Assembly: GCA_019117345.1 (NCBI GenBank)
Contig: DWZW01000155.1
Location: 1 to 15,072 of the forward strand
DNA: 15,072 nucleotides
Direction of reading: 5' to 3'
Origin: Claveliimonas stercoravium
Lineage (GTDB): Bacteria > Bacillota > Clostridia > Lachnospirales > Lachnospiraceae
Below, one piece after another: positions 1 to 6,682 of the stretch. The translations under genes and the position numbers were made by a program. The first letter of the stretch is position 1. Every line of letters starts with the position of its first letter. Under the pieces are notes generated by a model. That model was not told the origin of the DNA, did not search any database, and saw only the letters and a program-made list of their open reading frames with translations.

Positions 1-16
1 AGCTTTACTTAAAAAT

Positions 17-53
17 AAGGGGAATGTGGGATGCCGCATTCTCCTTTTTCTTT
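17..53 (+). terminator. Intrinsic terminator of the gene upstream of the window
   Basis: An 11-bp stem (GGGGAATGTGG at 19-29 with CCGCATTCTCC at 34-44, including two G-U pairs) closes a 4-base loop and is followed by TTTTT at 45-49 and more T to 53. Two A residues before the stem can pair with the first Ts. It ends whatever transcription unit lies to the left; too little of that unit is in the window to identify it. Confidence 0.85.
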
Positions 54-79
54 ACACGTGGATGGATTTTTGGTACAAT
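51..79 (+). promoter_or_regulatory. Sigma-A promoter of glmS
   Basis: TTTACA (51-56) and TACAAT (74-79) are separated by exactly 17 bases, a near-consensus housekeeping promoter. Transcription should start near 86, giving a leader of about 53 bases before the glmS start. The -35 box lies in the T-rich tail of the preceding terminator. Confidence 0.8.
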
Positions 80-138
80 ACAGCTTGATAGTGCAAAAAA
101 ACGGATTTATGTACAAATCAAGACAAGGAGAGACAAGT

Positions 139-1965
139 ATGTGTGGAATAGTCGGATATATCGGAGATCAGCAGGCAGCACCTATCCTGCTGGACGGACT
201 GGAAAAGCTGGAGTACAGAGGATATGACTCGGCGGGCATAGCGGCCTATGACGGGCAGGAGATGCATGTGATGAAGGCCCAAGGGAGACTGAAGGTCCTG
301 AGTGAGCTGAGCCATGGCGGAGAGCTGCTGCCCGGGACCCTGGGGATCGGACACACAAGGTGGGCCACCCACGGAGCGCCCTCTGACACCAATGCGCATC
401 CCCATTTCAATCAGGACAGGACCATAGCCGTGGTACACAACGGCATCATCGAGAACTATCTGAAGCTGAAGAAGAAGCTGGAGAAGAAAGGGTATGCCTT
501 TGTGTCGGAGACGGACACAGAGATCATCGCCCAGCTGCTGGACTACTACTATGACGGGAACCCCCTGCGGGCCATCACAAAGGTGATGCACCGGATGGAG
601 GGCTCCTACGCCCTGGGTATCATTTTCAGCGATCATCCGGATGAGCTCTATGCGGTCCGCAAGGACAGCCCGCTGATCGTGGGACACACAAAGGGAGGCA
701 GCATCATCGCCTCCGATGTGCCTGCGGTGCTGAAATATACAAGAGATGTGGTCTTTATAGAAAACGAGGAGATCGTCCGCATGACCGAGGACCAGATGGA
801 GTTCTTTAATGTGGACGAGGAGCCGATAGAGAAGGAGACGGTCCACATCGACTGGGATGTCAATGCGGCGGAAAAGGGCGGATATGAGCACTTCATGCTG
901 AAGGAGATGTACGAGCAGCCGAAGGCCATTACAGACACCTTCTCCCCCAGGCTGAAGGACGGACGGATCGTCATCGAGGAGCTGGGTATGAGCGACGAGG
1001 ACATAAAGGCTGTGCGCAAGATCATGATCGTGGCCTGCGGCTCTGCCTATCACACAGGCATGACCAGCAAGTATGTGTTTGAGGGGCTGGCCAGGATCCC
1101 GGTGGAGGTGGACCTGGCCTCCGAGTTCCGGTACAGGGACCCCATCCTGGAGGAGGGGACTCTCCTTATCGTGGTGAGCCAGTCAGGGGAGACGGCAGAC
1201 ACGCTGGCAGCCCTGCGGGAGGCAAAGTCCAAGGGCGTGCGGGTGCTCGGCATCGTCAATGTAGTGGGAAGCTCCATTGCCAGGGAGGCGGACAATGTGA
1301 TGTACACCTGGGCCGGCCCGGAGATTGCCGTGGCCACCACCAAGGCCTACTCGGCCCAGCTCATCGCCCTCTATCTGCTGGCTATGAAGTTTGCCCATGT
1401 GAGGGGGGAGCTGTCCGATGCGGGGCTGGCTGAGATGATCGAGGAGATGAAGGAGTTGCCTGCCCAGGTGGAGATGATGCTGAACAACCAGAACAAGATA
1501 CAGAAATTTGCCAACCGCTATCTGGCGGCCAGGAGCATTTTCTTCATCGGGAGAGGCATTGACTACGCTATCTCCCTGGAGGGGTCCCTGAAGCTGAAGG
1601 AGGTCTCCTACATCCACTCCGAGGCGTATGCGGCAGGGGAGCTGAAGCACGGGACCATCTCCCTCATCGAGGAGGGGACGCTGGTGTGCGCGGTGCTGAC
1701 CCAGGAGGAACTCTACAAGAAGACCATCAGCAACATGGTGGAGGTCAGGACGAGGGGAGCCTTTGTCATGGCTGTCACAAATGTGGACAATACTGAGGTG
1801 GAGAGAGCGGCGGACTATGTCGTCTACATCCCCAGGACAAACAGATATTTTACCAATTCACTGGCCATCATCCCCCTGCAGCTCTTCGGCTACTATGTGG
1901 CTGTAGGCAGGGGCTGCGATGTGGATAAGCCGAGAAACCTTGCCAAATCTGTCACAGTGGAGTAA
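139..1965 (+). CDS. glmS: Glutamine--fructose-6-phosphate aminotransferase (isomerizing)
   Basis: This 608-residue protein makes glucosamine-6-phosphate from fructose-6-phosphate and glutamine, the entry step to UDP-GlcNAc for peptidoglycan; it acts in the cytoplasm. The start at 139 gives MCGIVGYIG, so processing of Met exposes the catalytic Cys of a class II glutamine amidotransferase domain (about 2-220, with GHTRWATHG and VHNGIIENY). Two SIS sugar-isomerase domains follow (about 290-415 with VVSQSGETADT, and about 455-595 with SEAYAAGELKHG). His504 and the C-terminal tail PRNLAKSVTVE with Lys603 fall at the positions known for the Escherichia coli enzyme. An AAGGAG site at 125-130 sits 8 bases before the ATG; the upstream ATG at 31 lies inside the terminator and before the promoter, so it is rejected. 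It is probably cotranscribed with glf, 41 bases downstream with no terminator between. No glmS ribozyme is visible in the short leader. Confidence 0.98.
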   Translation: MCGIVGYIGDQQAAPILLDGLEKLEYRGYDSAGIAAYDGQEMHVMKAQGRLKVLSELSHGGELLPGTLGIGHTRWATHGAPSDTNAHPHFNQDRTIAVVHNGIIENYLKLKKKLEKKGYAFVSETDTEIIAQLLDYYYDGNPLRAITKVMHRMEGSYALGIIFSDHPDELYAVRKDSPLIVGHTKGGSIIASDVPAVLKYTRDVVFIENEEIVRMTEDQMEFFNVDEEPIEKETVHIDWDVNAAEKGGYEHFMLKEMYEQPKAITDTFSPRLKDGRIVIEELGMSDEDIKAVRKIMIVACGSAYHTGMTSKYVFEGLARIPVEVDLASEFRYRDPILEEGTLLIVVSQSGETADTLAALREAKSKGVRVLGIVNVVGSSIAREADNVMYTWAGPEIAVATTKAYSAQLIALYLLAMKFAHVRGELSDAGLAEMIEEMKELPAQVEMMLNNQNKIQKFANRYLAARSIFFIGRGIDYAISLEGSLKLKEVSYIHSEAYAAGELKHGTISLIEEGTLVCAVLTQEELYKKTISNMVEVRTRGAFVMAVTNVDNTEVERAADYVVYIPRTNRYFTNSLAIIPLQLFGYYVAVGRGCDVDKPRNLAKSVTVE

Positions 1966-2006
1966 GATAGCAGCAGTACGAAGGAAAGTAAAAGAGGAAA
2001 TTGCTG

Positions 2007-3107
2007 ATGAAATACGATTATCTTATAGTGGGAGCCGGCCTTTTCGGGGCTGTGTTCGCGCGGGAGGCCATGGACAGAGGGAAGACCTGCCTGGTGCTGG
2101 ACCGGAGGGACCACATCGGGGGAAACATTTACACAGAAGAGGTGGAGGGCATCCAGGTGCACCGGTACGGAGCCCATATCTTCCACACTTCAGACAAAAA
2201 AATCTGGGATTATATCAACCGGTATGCGGAGTTCAACAGCTATATCAACTCCCCGGTGGCTGTGTACAGGGATGAGCTGTACAATCTTCCCTTTAACATG
2301 AACACCTTCAGCCGGATGTGGAACATCCGCACGCCCAGTGAGGCAAAGGAGATCATAGCCGCCCAGATCGCGGACCTTCACATAGAGGAGCCGAGGAACC
2401 TGGAGGAGCAGGCCCTCTCCCTTGTGGGGCGGGACGTGTATGAGAAGCTGGTGAAGGGCTACACGGAGAAGCAGTGGGGAAGAGACTGCAAAGACCTGCC
2501 GGCCTTCATCATCCGCAGGCTGCCCCTGAGGTTCACCTACGACAACAATTATTTCAACGACAGGTACCAGGGGATCCCCGTTGGCGGCTACACCCGCATC
2601 ATCGAGAGACTCCTGGAGGGGGCGGATGTCCGGACAGGGGTGGACTACCTGAAGGAGAGGGAGACTTACGAGGGCGCCGCCGGGAAGGTCATCTTTACAG
2701 GTATGATCGACGAGTATTACGGCTACCGGCTGGGACCTCTGGAGTACAGGAGCGTCCGGTTTGAGACGGAGGTGCTGGACTGCGACAACTACCAGGGCAA
2801 CGCGGTGGTCAACTACACGGACAGGGAGGTGCCCTGGACCAGGATCATCGAACACAAGCATTTTGAGTTCGGAACCCAGGAGAAGACCGTGATCTCCAGG
2901 GAGTATTCCTCTGAGTGGAGAGTGGGAGAGGAGCCCTACTATCCGGTAAATGATGAGAAAAATTCCGCTTTATACCGAAAGTACGCTGCCCTGGCCGCAG
3001 AGGAGGAAAACGTGGTCTTTGGCGGCAGGCTGGGGGCTTACCGCTATTATGACATGGATAAGGTGATCGCCAGTGCACTGGAGCTTGTGCAGAGAGAGCT
3101 GGTATGA
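2007..3107 (+). CDS. glf: UDP-galactopyranose mutase
   Basis: The 366-residue flavoenzyme interconverts UDP-galactopyranose and UDP-galactofuranose, the donor for galactofuranose-containing surface glycans. The N-terminal dinucleotide-binding motif GAGLFGAVFARE (9-20) holds FAD. Family motifs follow in order: HIFHTSDKKIWDYIN (57-71), LPFNMNTF (94-101), GYTEKQWG (151-158), PVGGYTRIIERL (191-202), EVPWTRIIEHKHF (274-286), YYPVNDEKN (311-319) and GGRLGAYRYYDMD (339-351). Length is normal for the family. The ATG at 2007 is preferred over an in-frame TTG at 2001, because the AGAGGA site at 1993-1998 lies 8 bases before the ATG but only about 2 before the TTG. It follows glmS closely and probably shares its promoter. 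No galactofuranosyltransferase or other polysaccharide gene is beside it, which is unusual for a gene normally embedded in glycan clusters. Confidence 0.95.
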   Translation: MKYDYLIVGAGLFGAVFAREAMDRGKTCLVLDRRDHIGGNIYTEEVEGIQVHRYGAHIFHTSDKKIWDYINRYAEFNSYINSPVAVYRDELYNLPFNMNTFSRMWNIRTPSEAKEIIAAQIADLHIEEPRNLEEQALSLVGRDVYEKLVKGYTEKQWGRDCKDLPAFIIRRLPLRFTYDNNYFNDRYQGIPVGGYTRIIERLLEGADVRTGVDYLKERETYEGAAGKVIFTGMIDEYYGYRLGPLEYRSVRFETEVLDCDNYQGNAVVNYTDREVPWTRIIEHKHFEFGTQEKTVISREYSSEWRVGEEPYYPVNDEKNSALYRKYAALAAEEENVVFGGRLGAYRYYDMDKVIASALELVQRELV

Positions 3108-3125
3108 GAAGAGATGCAGACGTGT

Positions 3126-3179
3126 TTTAACGTTATTTAATCAATTTATCACAGTTTAAACACAATTATGGGTTAGACT
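3126..3179 (+). promoter_or_regulatory. Possible activator-dependent promoter of the HtrA gene
   Basis: An AT-rich island between glf and the protease gene carries three direct TTTAA motifs at 3126-3130, 3136-3140 and 3155-3159 (spacings 10 and 19), then a TAGACT -10-like hexamer at 3174-3179 with no good -35. Direct repeats at about one or two helical turns upstream of a -10 suit an OmpR/PhoB-type response regulator, as for envelope-stress control of htrA genes. The assignment is inference. Confidence 0.35.
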
Positions 3180-3219
3180 ACAGTCATAGAAAGCAAAAGA
3201 TATGAAAGGAGTCTGCATT

Positions 3220-4482
3220 ATGGATAACCAGTACAACTACTACAATCCGGGGTCGGATGATCAGAATATATGGGATGAACAGCCAGGCGGGAAGCAGCCG
3301 AAGAAAAAGGGGAACGGCGGCTCGAAGAAGTGGCTGTCCATCATCAGCGGAGGGCTTGTCTTTGGCATCGTGGCCTGCGCGGCGTTCCAGGCGGGAAATG
3401 TTATCGTGGACCGGGCGACCGGGGATGACGCAAAAGAGGTGCGCCAGACATCCACGGCCACTCAGCTGAACCAGACCTCCAGCACGGTGACCTCCGATGT
3501 GTCGGGCATTGTGGAGCAGGCCATGCCTTCCATTGTGTCCATCACGAATATGAGCGTCCAGGAGGTCCAGAGCTTCTTCGGACAGACCCAGGAGCAGGAG
3601 AGCGAGAGCCTCGGCTCCGGCATCATTGTCCAGCAGTCCGACACGGAGCTGCTCATCGCCACCAACAACCATGTGGTGGAGGGGGCGGACACGCTGACCG
3701 TCACATTTGCGGATGAGGAAAATGTGGAAGCCAACATAAAGGGAACAGACCCATCCAAGGACCTGGCCATCGTGGCTGTCCCCCTGGAGTCCATCAAGGA
3801 TTCTACGATGGAGTCTATCGCCATCGCCACCCTCGGGGACTCCAATGAGGTACAGGTGGGAGAACCGGCCATCGCCATAGGCAATGCCCTCGGCTATGGA
3901 CAGTCAGTGACGACAGGCATTATTTCCGCCACAAACCGGCAGATCGACATGGATGGTTTTAACAGCGAGCTGATCCAGACGGATGCTGCCATCAATCCGG
4001 GCAACAGCGGTGGGGCCCTGCTCAATGCCAACGGCGCTGTCATCGGCATCAATACAGCCAAGATCAATTCCACCGTGGCGGAGGGAATGGGCTACGCTAT
4101 CCCCATCTCAGACGCCAGCGAGGTGCTGACTGCTCTGATGAACAGAGAGACAAGGACAAGGGTCTCCGATGAGGAGAGGGGATATCTGGGCATTACAGGA
4201 CAGGATGTCTCCTCTGATATCGGCGAGGCCTACAATATGCCCACGGGAGTCTATATCTCTGAGGTCACAGAGGGAAGCGGCGCTGACCAGGCGGGGCTCT
4301 CCAGGGGCAGCATCATCACCGGCATGGAGGGCGTCACTATAGACAGCATGGAGACGCTGCAGGATCAGCTCTCCTACTATGCGGTGGGTGAGACGGTGGA
4401 GCTGACTGTCCAGGTTCCCGCCAGCGGCGGCGAGTATGAAGAGCAGACCGTCTCCGTGACCCTGGGACCAAATCCAAACTAA
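3220..4482 (+). CDS. htrA: HtrA/DegP-like serine protease (S1C, membrane-anchored, one PDZ)
   Basis: The 420-residue protein should be an extracytoplasmic quality-control protease. A polar, lysine-rich N-terminus (1-37) leads to one transmembrane anchor (about 38-60), a serine/threonine-rich linker, and a trypsin-like domain (about 90-305). The catalytic triad is visible as His151 in NNHVVEG, Asp181 in SKDLAIV and Ser263 in NPGNSGGAL. A single PDZ domain (about 320-405, opening YLGITGQDV) follows. The ATG at 3220 is chosen over the one at 3202, because AGGAG at 3207-3211 is 8 bases before it and would lie inside the longer reading frame. It is separated from glf by a 112-base AT-rich spacer and followed by a strong terminator, so it is likely a single-gene unit. 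Family membership is certain; its substrates cannot be told from sequence. Confidence 0.96.
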   Translation: MDNQYNYYNPGSDDQNIWDEQPGGKQPKKKGNGGSKKWLSIISGGLVFGIVACAAFQAGNVIVDRATGDDAKEVRQTSTATQLNQTSSTVTSDVSGIVEQAMPSIVSITNMSVQEVQSFFGQTQEQESESLGSGIIVQQSDTELLIATNNHVVEGADTLTVTFADEENVEANIKGTDPSKDLAIVAVPLESIKDSTMESIAIATLGDSNEVQVGEPAIAIGNALGYGQSVTTGIISATNRQIDMDGFNSELIQTDAAINPGNSGGALLNANGAVIGINTAKINSTVAEGMGYAIPISDASEVLTALMNRETRTRVSDEERGYLGITGQDVSSDIGEAYNMPTGVYISEVTEGSGADQAGLSRGSIITGMEGVTIDSMETLQDQLSYYAVGETVELTVQVPASGGEYEEQTVSVTLGPNPN

Positions 4483-4490
4483 AAACAGAG

Positions 4491-4555
4491 CCCGGCAGAA
4501 GGACGGCACAAAGGAGTGTGGCAGAAATTGACGCCATACTCCTTTTTTTGCCGGG
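4491..4555 (+). terminator. Intrinsic terminator after htrA, with an extra outer stem
   Basis: The core is a 12-bp stem (AAGGAGTGTGGC 4511-4522 with GCCATACTCCTT 4533-4544, one G-U pair), a 10-base loop and a T-run to 4549. A second pair of complementary arms, CCCGGCA (4491-4497) and TGCCGGG (4549-4555), brackets the whole structure and could form an outer stem that takes in the end of the T-run. Confidence 0.9.
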
Positions 4556-4571
4556 AGATATATGGTATAAT
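4543..4571 (+). promoter_or_regulatory. Promoter of glyA with extended -10
   Basis: A perfect TATAAT (4566-4571) is preceded by TGG at 4563-4565, giving an extended -10 element (TGnTATAAT). The base block 17 positions upstream (4543-4548) is TTTTTT, a poor -35, which the extended -10 can offset. Start of transcription is expected near 4578. Confidence 0.75.
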
Positions 4572-4600
4572 AACCACATCGTAATGACCACATCGTGGTT
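4572..4600 (+). promoter_or_regulatory. Direct repeat and dyad at the glyA transcription start
   Basis: ACCACATCGT occurs at 4573-4582 and again at 4587-4596, a 14-base period, and the second copy continues into GTGGT to make the dyad ACCAC-ATC-GTGGT (4587-4599). AACCAC at 4572-4577 can alternatively pair with GTGGTT at 4595-4600. It could be an operator over the start site or a small leader hairpin. No known riboswitch class is recognised. Confidence 0.4.
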
Positions 4601-4660
4601 GAGATACCTGTTAAAAGGAATGCACCAACAGCCCCAGGCTGGTTATAAGGAGGAGACAGA

Positions 4661-5896
4661 ATGTACAGCTTTGAAGAAATCCAGAAGACAGACAGCGAGG
4701 TGGCGGAGGCGATCCGGCATGAGATGGAGAGACAGAACTCCCACATTGAACTGATCGCCTCTGAGAACTGGGTGAGCAAGGCGGTCATGGCTGCCATGGG
4801 AAGCCCTCTGACCAACAAATATGCGGAGGGCTATCCGGGAAGGCGCTACTACGGCGGATGTGACTATGTGGACGTGGTGGAAGACCTGGCGCGGGAGAGG
4901 GCCAGGAAGCTGTTTGGCTGCGAGTATGTCAATGTGCAGCCCCACTCCGGCGCACAGGCCAATATGGCGGTATTCTTCGCAATGCTGAAGCCCGGCGACA
5001 AGATCCTGGGCATGAACCTGGATCACGGCGGACACCTGACCCACGGTTCTCCGGTGAACTTTTCCGGAAGCTATTTTGAGACATCTTTCTACGGGGTAGG
5101 GGACGATGGCTTTATTGATTACGATGAGGTCCGAAGGATCGCTCTGGAGGAGAAGCCCAGGATGATCATCGCAGGTGCCAGCGCCTACGCCAGAAAGATT
5201 GACTTTAAGAGATTCCGTCAGATTGCGGATGAGGTGGGAGCCTATCTCATGGTGGATATGGCCCACATTGCCGGCCTGGTGGCGGCGGGACTCCACGAGA
5301 GTCCCATCCCCTATGCGGATGTAGTGACTACTACTACCCACAAGACGCTGCGGGGCCCCAGGGGCGGCATGATCCTGTCCAGCCAGGAGGCGGCGGACCG
5401 GTTTCATTTCAACAAGGCGGTATTCCCGGGGATCCAGGGCGGACCTCTGGAGCATGTGATCGCCGGGAAGGCAGTGTGTTTTAAGGAGGCGCTCCAGCCG
5501 GAGTTCAGAGAATATCAGAATCAGATCGTCAGGAATGCCAGGGCATTGGCGGAGGCGCTGATGGCTAAGGGGATGAAGCTGGTGTCCGGAGGGACGGACA
5601 ATCACCTGATGCTCATGGACCTGAGCGGCGAGGACGTGACAGGGAAAGAGCTGGAGAAGAGGCTGGATCAGGCCGGCATCACATGTAATAAGAACACCAT
5701 CCCCAATGAACCCCGCTCACCCATGGTCACAAGCGGCATCCGCCTCGGAACGCCGGCTGTCACCACCAGGGGAATGAGAGAAGATGATATGGAGCAGATC
5801 GCTGAGGCCATCAGGCTGGTGCTGGCGGGCGAGGAGAACATGGACAGGGCCAGAGCGATCGTGGAGGGCCTTACGAGAAAGTATCCCCTGATCTGA
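4661..5896 (+). CDS. glyA: Serine hydroxymethyltransferase
   Basis: The 411-residue PLP enzyme converts serine and tetrahydrofolate to glycine and methylene-tetrahydrofolate, feeding one-carbon metabolism in the cytoplasm. The N-terminal LIASENW (31-37), the NKYAEGYPGRRYYGG block (52-66), NVQPHSGAQAN (91-101), the cofactor-contacting VDMAHIAGL (198-206) and the PLP-lysine motif VVTTTTHKTLRGPRGG (221-236, Lys228) are all present and intact. The C-terminal GTPAVTTRGM block is also normal, as is the length. AAGGAGGA at 4647-4654 lies 6 bases before the ATG. It has its own promoter. The next gene begins 64 bases downstream with no T-tract terminator between, so glyA and the CsoR-family gene may be cotranscribed. 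Confidence 0.98.
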   Translation: MYSFEEIQKTDSEVAEAIRHEMERQNSHIELIASENWVSKAVMAAMGSPLTNKYAEGYPGRRYYGGCDYVDVVEDLARERARKLFGCEYVNVQPHSGAQANMAVFFAMLKPGDKILGMNLDHGGHLTHGSPVNFSGSYFETSFYGVGDDGFIDYDEVRRIALEEKPRMIIAGASAYARKIDFKRFRQIADEVGAYLMVDMAHIAGLVAAGLHESPIPYADVVTTTTHKTLRGPRGGMILSSQEAADRFHFNKAVFPGIQGGPLEHVIAGKAVCFKEALQPEFREYQNQIVRNARALAEALMAKGMKLVSGGTDNHLMLMDLSGEDVTGKELEKRLDQAGITCNKNTIPNEPRSPMVTSGIRLGTPAVTTRGMREDDMEQIAEAIRLVLAGEENMDRARAIVEGLTRKYPLI

Positions 5897-5897
5897 C

Positions 5898-5913
5898 CTG
5901 GTCCCGGGAGCAG
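5898..5913 (+). promoter_or_regulatory. Near-perfect GC-rich palindrome before the CsoR-family gene
   Basis: CTGGTCCCGGGAGCAG is a 16-base palindrome with one mismatched symmetric pair, centred on CCC/GGG, in the short spacer between glyA and the metal-sensor gene. CsoR/RcnR-family repressors bind C-tract/G-tract dyads, and many regulate themselves, so this is a candidate operator. No promoter hexamers are obvious beside it. Confidence 0.3.
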
Positions 5914-5960
5914 CACGTGCGGAACAGGGGCGGTCAGCGGTGACGAAAGGAAAGACAGAC

Positions 5961-6239
5961 ATGAAGACAAAACACAGAGATGAAGAAGAACTGAGGAAGC
6001 TGATGAACCGTCTGAACCGGGTGGAAGGGCAGGTGCGCGGCGTCAAGAAGATGCTGGAGGAGGAGCAGTACTGCGTGGATATCCTCACTCAGGTTTCGGC
6101 CATACAGGCCGCACTGAACGCATTCAACAAAGAGCTCCTGTCCAGCCATATCCACTCCTGCGTGGTGGAGGAGATCCAGAAGGGGAATACGGAAGTGGTG
6201 GATGAGCTCTGTGAGTCCATCAAAAAGCTGATGAAATGA
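5961..6239 (+). CDS. csoR: CsoR/RcnR-family metal-sensing transcriptional repressor
   Basis: The 92-residue, all-helical protein carries the family core LNRVEGQVRGVKKMLEEEQYCVDILTQ in its first half. Cys38, His63 and Cys67 have the same 25- and 4-residue spacing as the Cu(I) ligands of Mycobacterium tuberculosis CsoR (Cys36, His61, Cys65), and Tyr37 precedes the first Cys as in that protein. Copper sensing is therefore the best guess, though persulfide-sensing relatives share part of the pattern. ATG 5961 is preferred over GTG 5940, because AAAGGA at 5946-5951 lies about 9 bases ahead and nothing good precedes the GTG. No copper ATPase or chaperone gene adjoins it; it sits between glyA and the spore-coat operon and may be transcribed from the glyA promoter. 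Confidence 0.9.
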   Translation: MKTKHRDEEELRKLMNRLNRVEGQVRGVKKMLEEEQYCVDILTQVSAIQAALNAFNKELLSSHIHSCVVEEIQKGNTEVVDELCESIKKLMK

Positions 6240-6260
6240 TTTTCGCTGTGAGACAGTAAA

Positions 6261-6278
6261 TCCCGAGAATCCCGAGAA
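6261..6278 (+). repeat. Two-copy 9-base tandem repeat
   Basis: TCCCGAGAA occurs twice head to tail (6261-6269, 6270-6278), just before the left arm of the next terminator, which its last two bases overlap. No function is evident. Confidence 0.7.
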
Positions 6279-6324
6279 GGGGAGTTCTGCAAGGCGGGGC
6301 GGCCGCCGGGCAGGACTCCCCTTT
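6277..6324 (+). terminator. Strong GC hairpin after the CsoR-family gene
   Basis: A 14-bp stem (AAGGGGAGTTCTGC 6277-6290 with GCAGGACTCCCCTT 6310-6323, one G-U) encloses a 19-base loop that can itself fold (GGCGG with CCGCC). The T-tract is short (TTT at 6322-6324), so termination may be incomplete, but the stem is very stable. Confidence 0.7.
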
Positions 6325-6325
6325 G

Positions 6326-6353
6326 TCACATTTCCCCGGACCTTCCATAAAAT
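6326..6353 (+). promoter_or_regulatory. Sigma-E-like (mother-cell sporulation) promoter of cotJABC
   Basis: TCACATT (6326-6332) differs at one position from the sigma-E -35 consensus (K-M-ATATT), and CATAAAAT (6346-6353) differs at one position from the -10 consensus (CATACA-H-T), with a 13-base spacer, inside the 13-15 range. The B. subtilis cotJ operon is known to be sigma-E controlled. An overlapping sigma-A reading (TTGTCA, 19-base spacer, TAAAAT) is possible but the spacer is long. Confidence 0.6.
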
Positions 6354-6388
6354 AATAGTGCAGATCATATATGGAAGGAGCAATCTAC

Positions 6389-6682
6389 ATGCCGAATTAC
6401 CGTTATCAGGCGCAGGACTGCCAGAGATGGCAGGGCCGGGGATGCCCCGGCCAGGGAATGCAGCAGGGGATACAGAGGCGGGAAAATACACAGCAGACGT
6501 CCCTGCGGCAGGGCGCCGTGTGCAAGAGGGACTCTCAGCAGCTCGCTGATATGCCTGTCGCAATGGCCTATGTGCCGTGGCAGGAGTGGTATGGGATATT
6601 TGACCTGGAAAAAGCGCTGTGCTGCGGGACGATCTTTGAGGAGCTGAACAAACCATTTACAGGAGCGGGAGGGAGACGATGA
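6389..6682 (+). CDS. cotJA: Spore coat-associated protein CotJA
   Basis: The 97-residue protein has a variable Gln/Arg/Cys-rich N-terminal half (1-55) and the conserved CotJA signature in the second half: MAYVPWQEWYGIFDLEKAL (59-77), then GTIFEELNKPF (80-90). It is a small component deposited with the inner coat of the forespore; no enzymatic role is known. The ATG at 6389 is chosen over 6371, because GGAAGGAG at 6373-6380 is 8 bases before it. Its stop overlaps the start of cotJB by four bases (ATGA), the normal arrangement of this operon. The N-terminal extension has several Cys (11, 19, 45) that could take part in coat cross-linking; that is inference. Confidence 0.93.
   Translation: MPNYRYQAQDCQRWQGRGCPGQGMQQGIQRRENTQQTSLRQGAVCKRDSQQLADMPVAMAYVPWQEWYGIFDLEKALCCGTIFEELNKPFTGAGGRR

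Noticed and set aside
31..138. N-terminal extension of GlmS from ATG 31
   Set aside because: It overlaps the upstream terminator and promoter, and would bury the catalytic Cys that must be N-terminal.
118..1053. Long minus-strand open frame opposite glmS (311 codons), and similar ones opposite glyA, ftsW and the PBP
   Set aside because: They mirror GC-rich codons of certain + strand genes, have no good ribosome binding sites, and encode His/Leu/Val-rich sequence with no family motifs.
2001..2006. TTG start for glf at 2001
   Set aside because: It lies about 2 bases from the ribosome binding site, whereas ATG 2007 is at 8 and begins the conserved MKYDYLIVGAG.
4578..4660. A folate, glycine or SAM riboswitch in the glyA leader
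   Set aside because: The leader is only about 80 bases and I see none of the conserved cores; only a small repeat/dyad is present.
5893..5937. CTGACC (5893) and GGTCAG (5932) as a terminator stem after glyA
   Set aside because: The arms are 6 bases with a large loop and no T-run follows.
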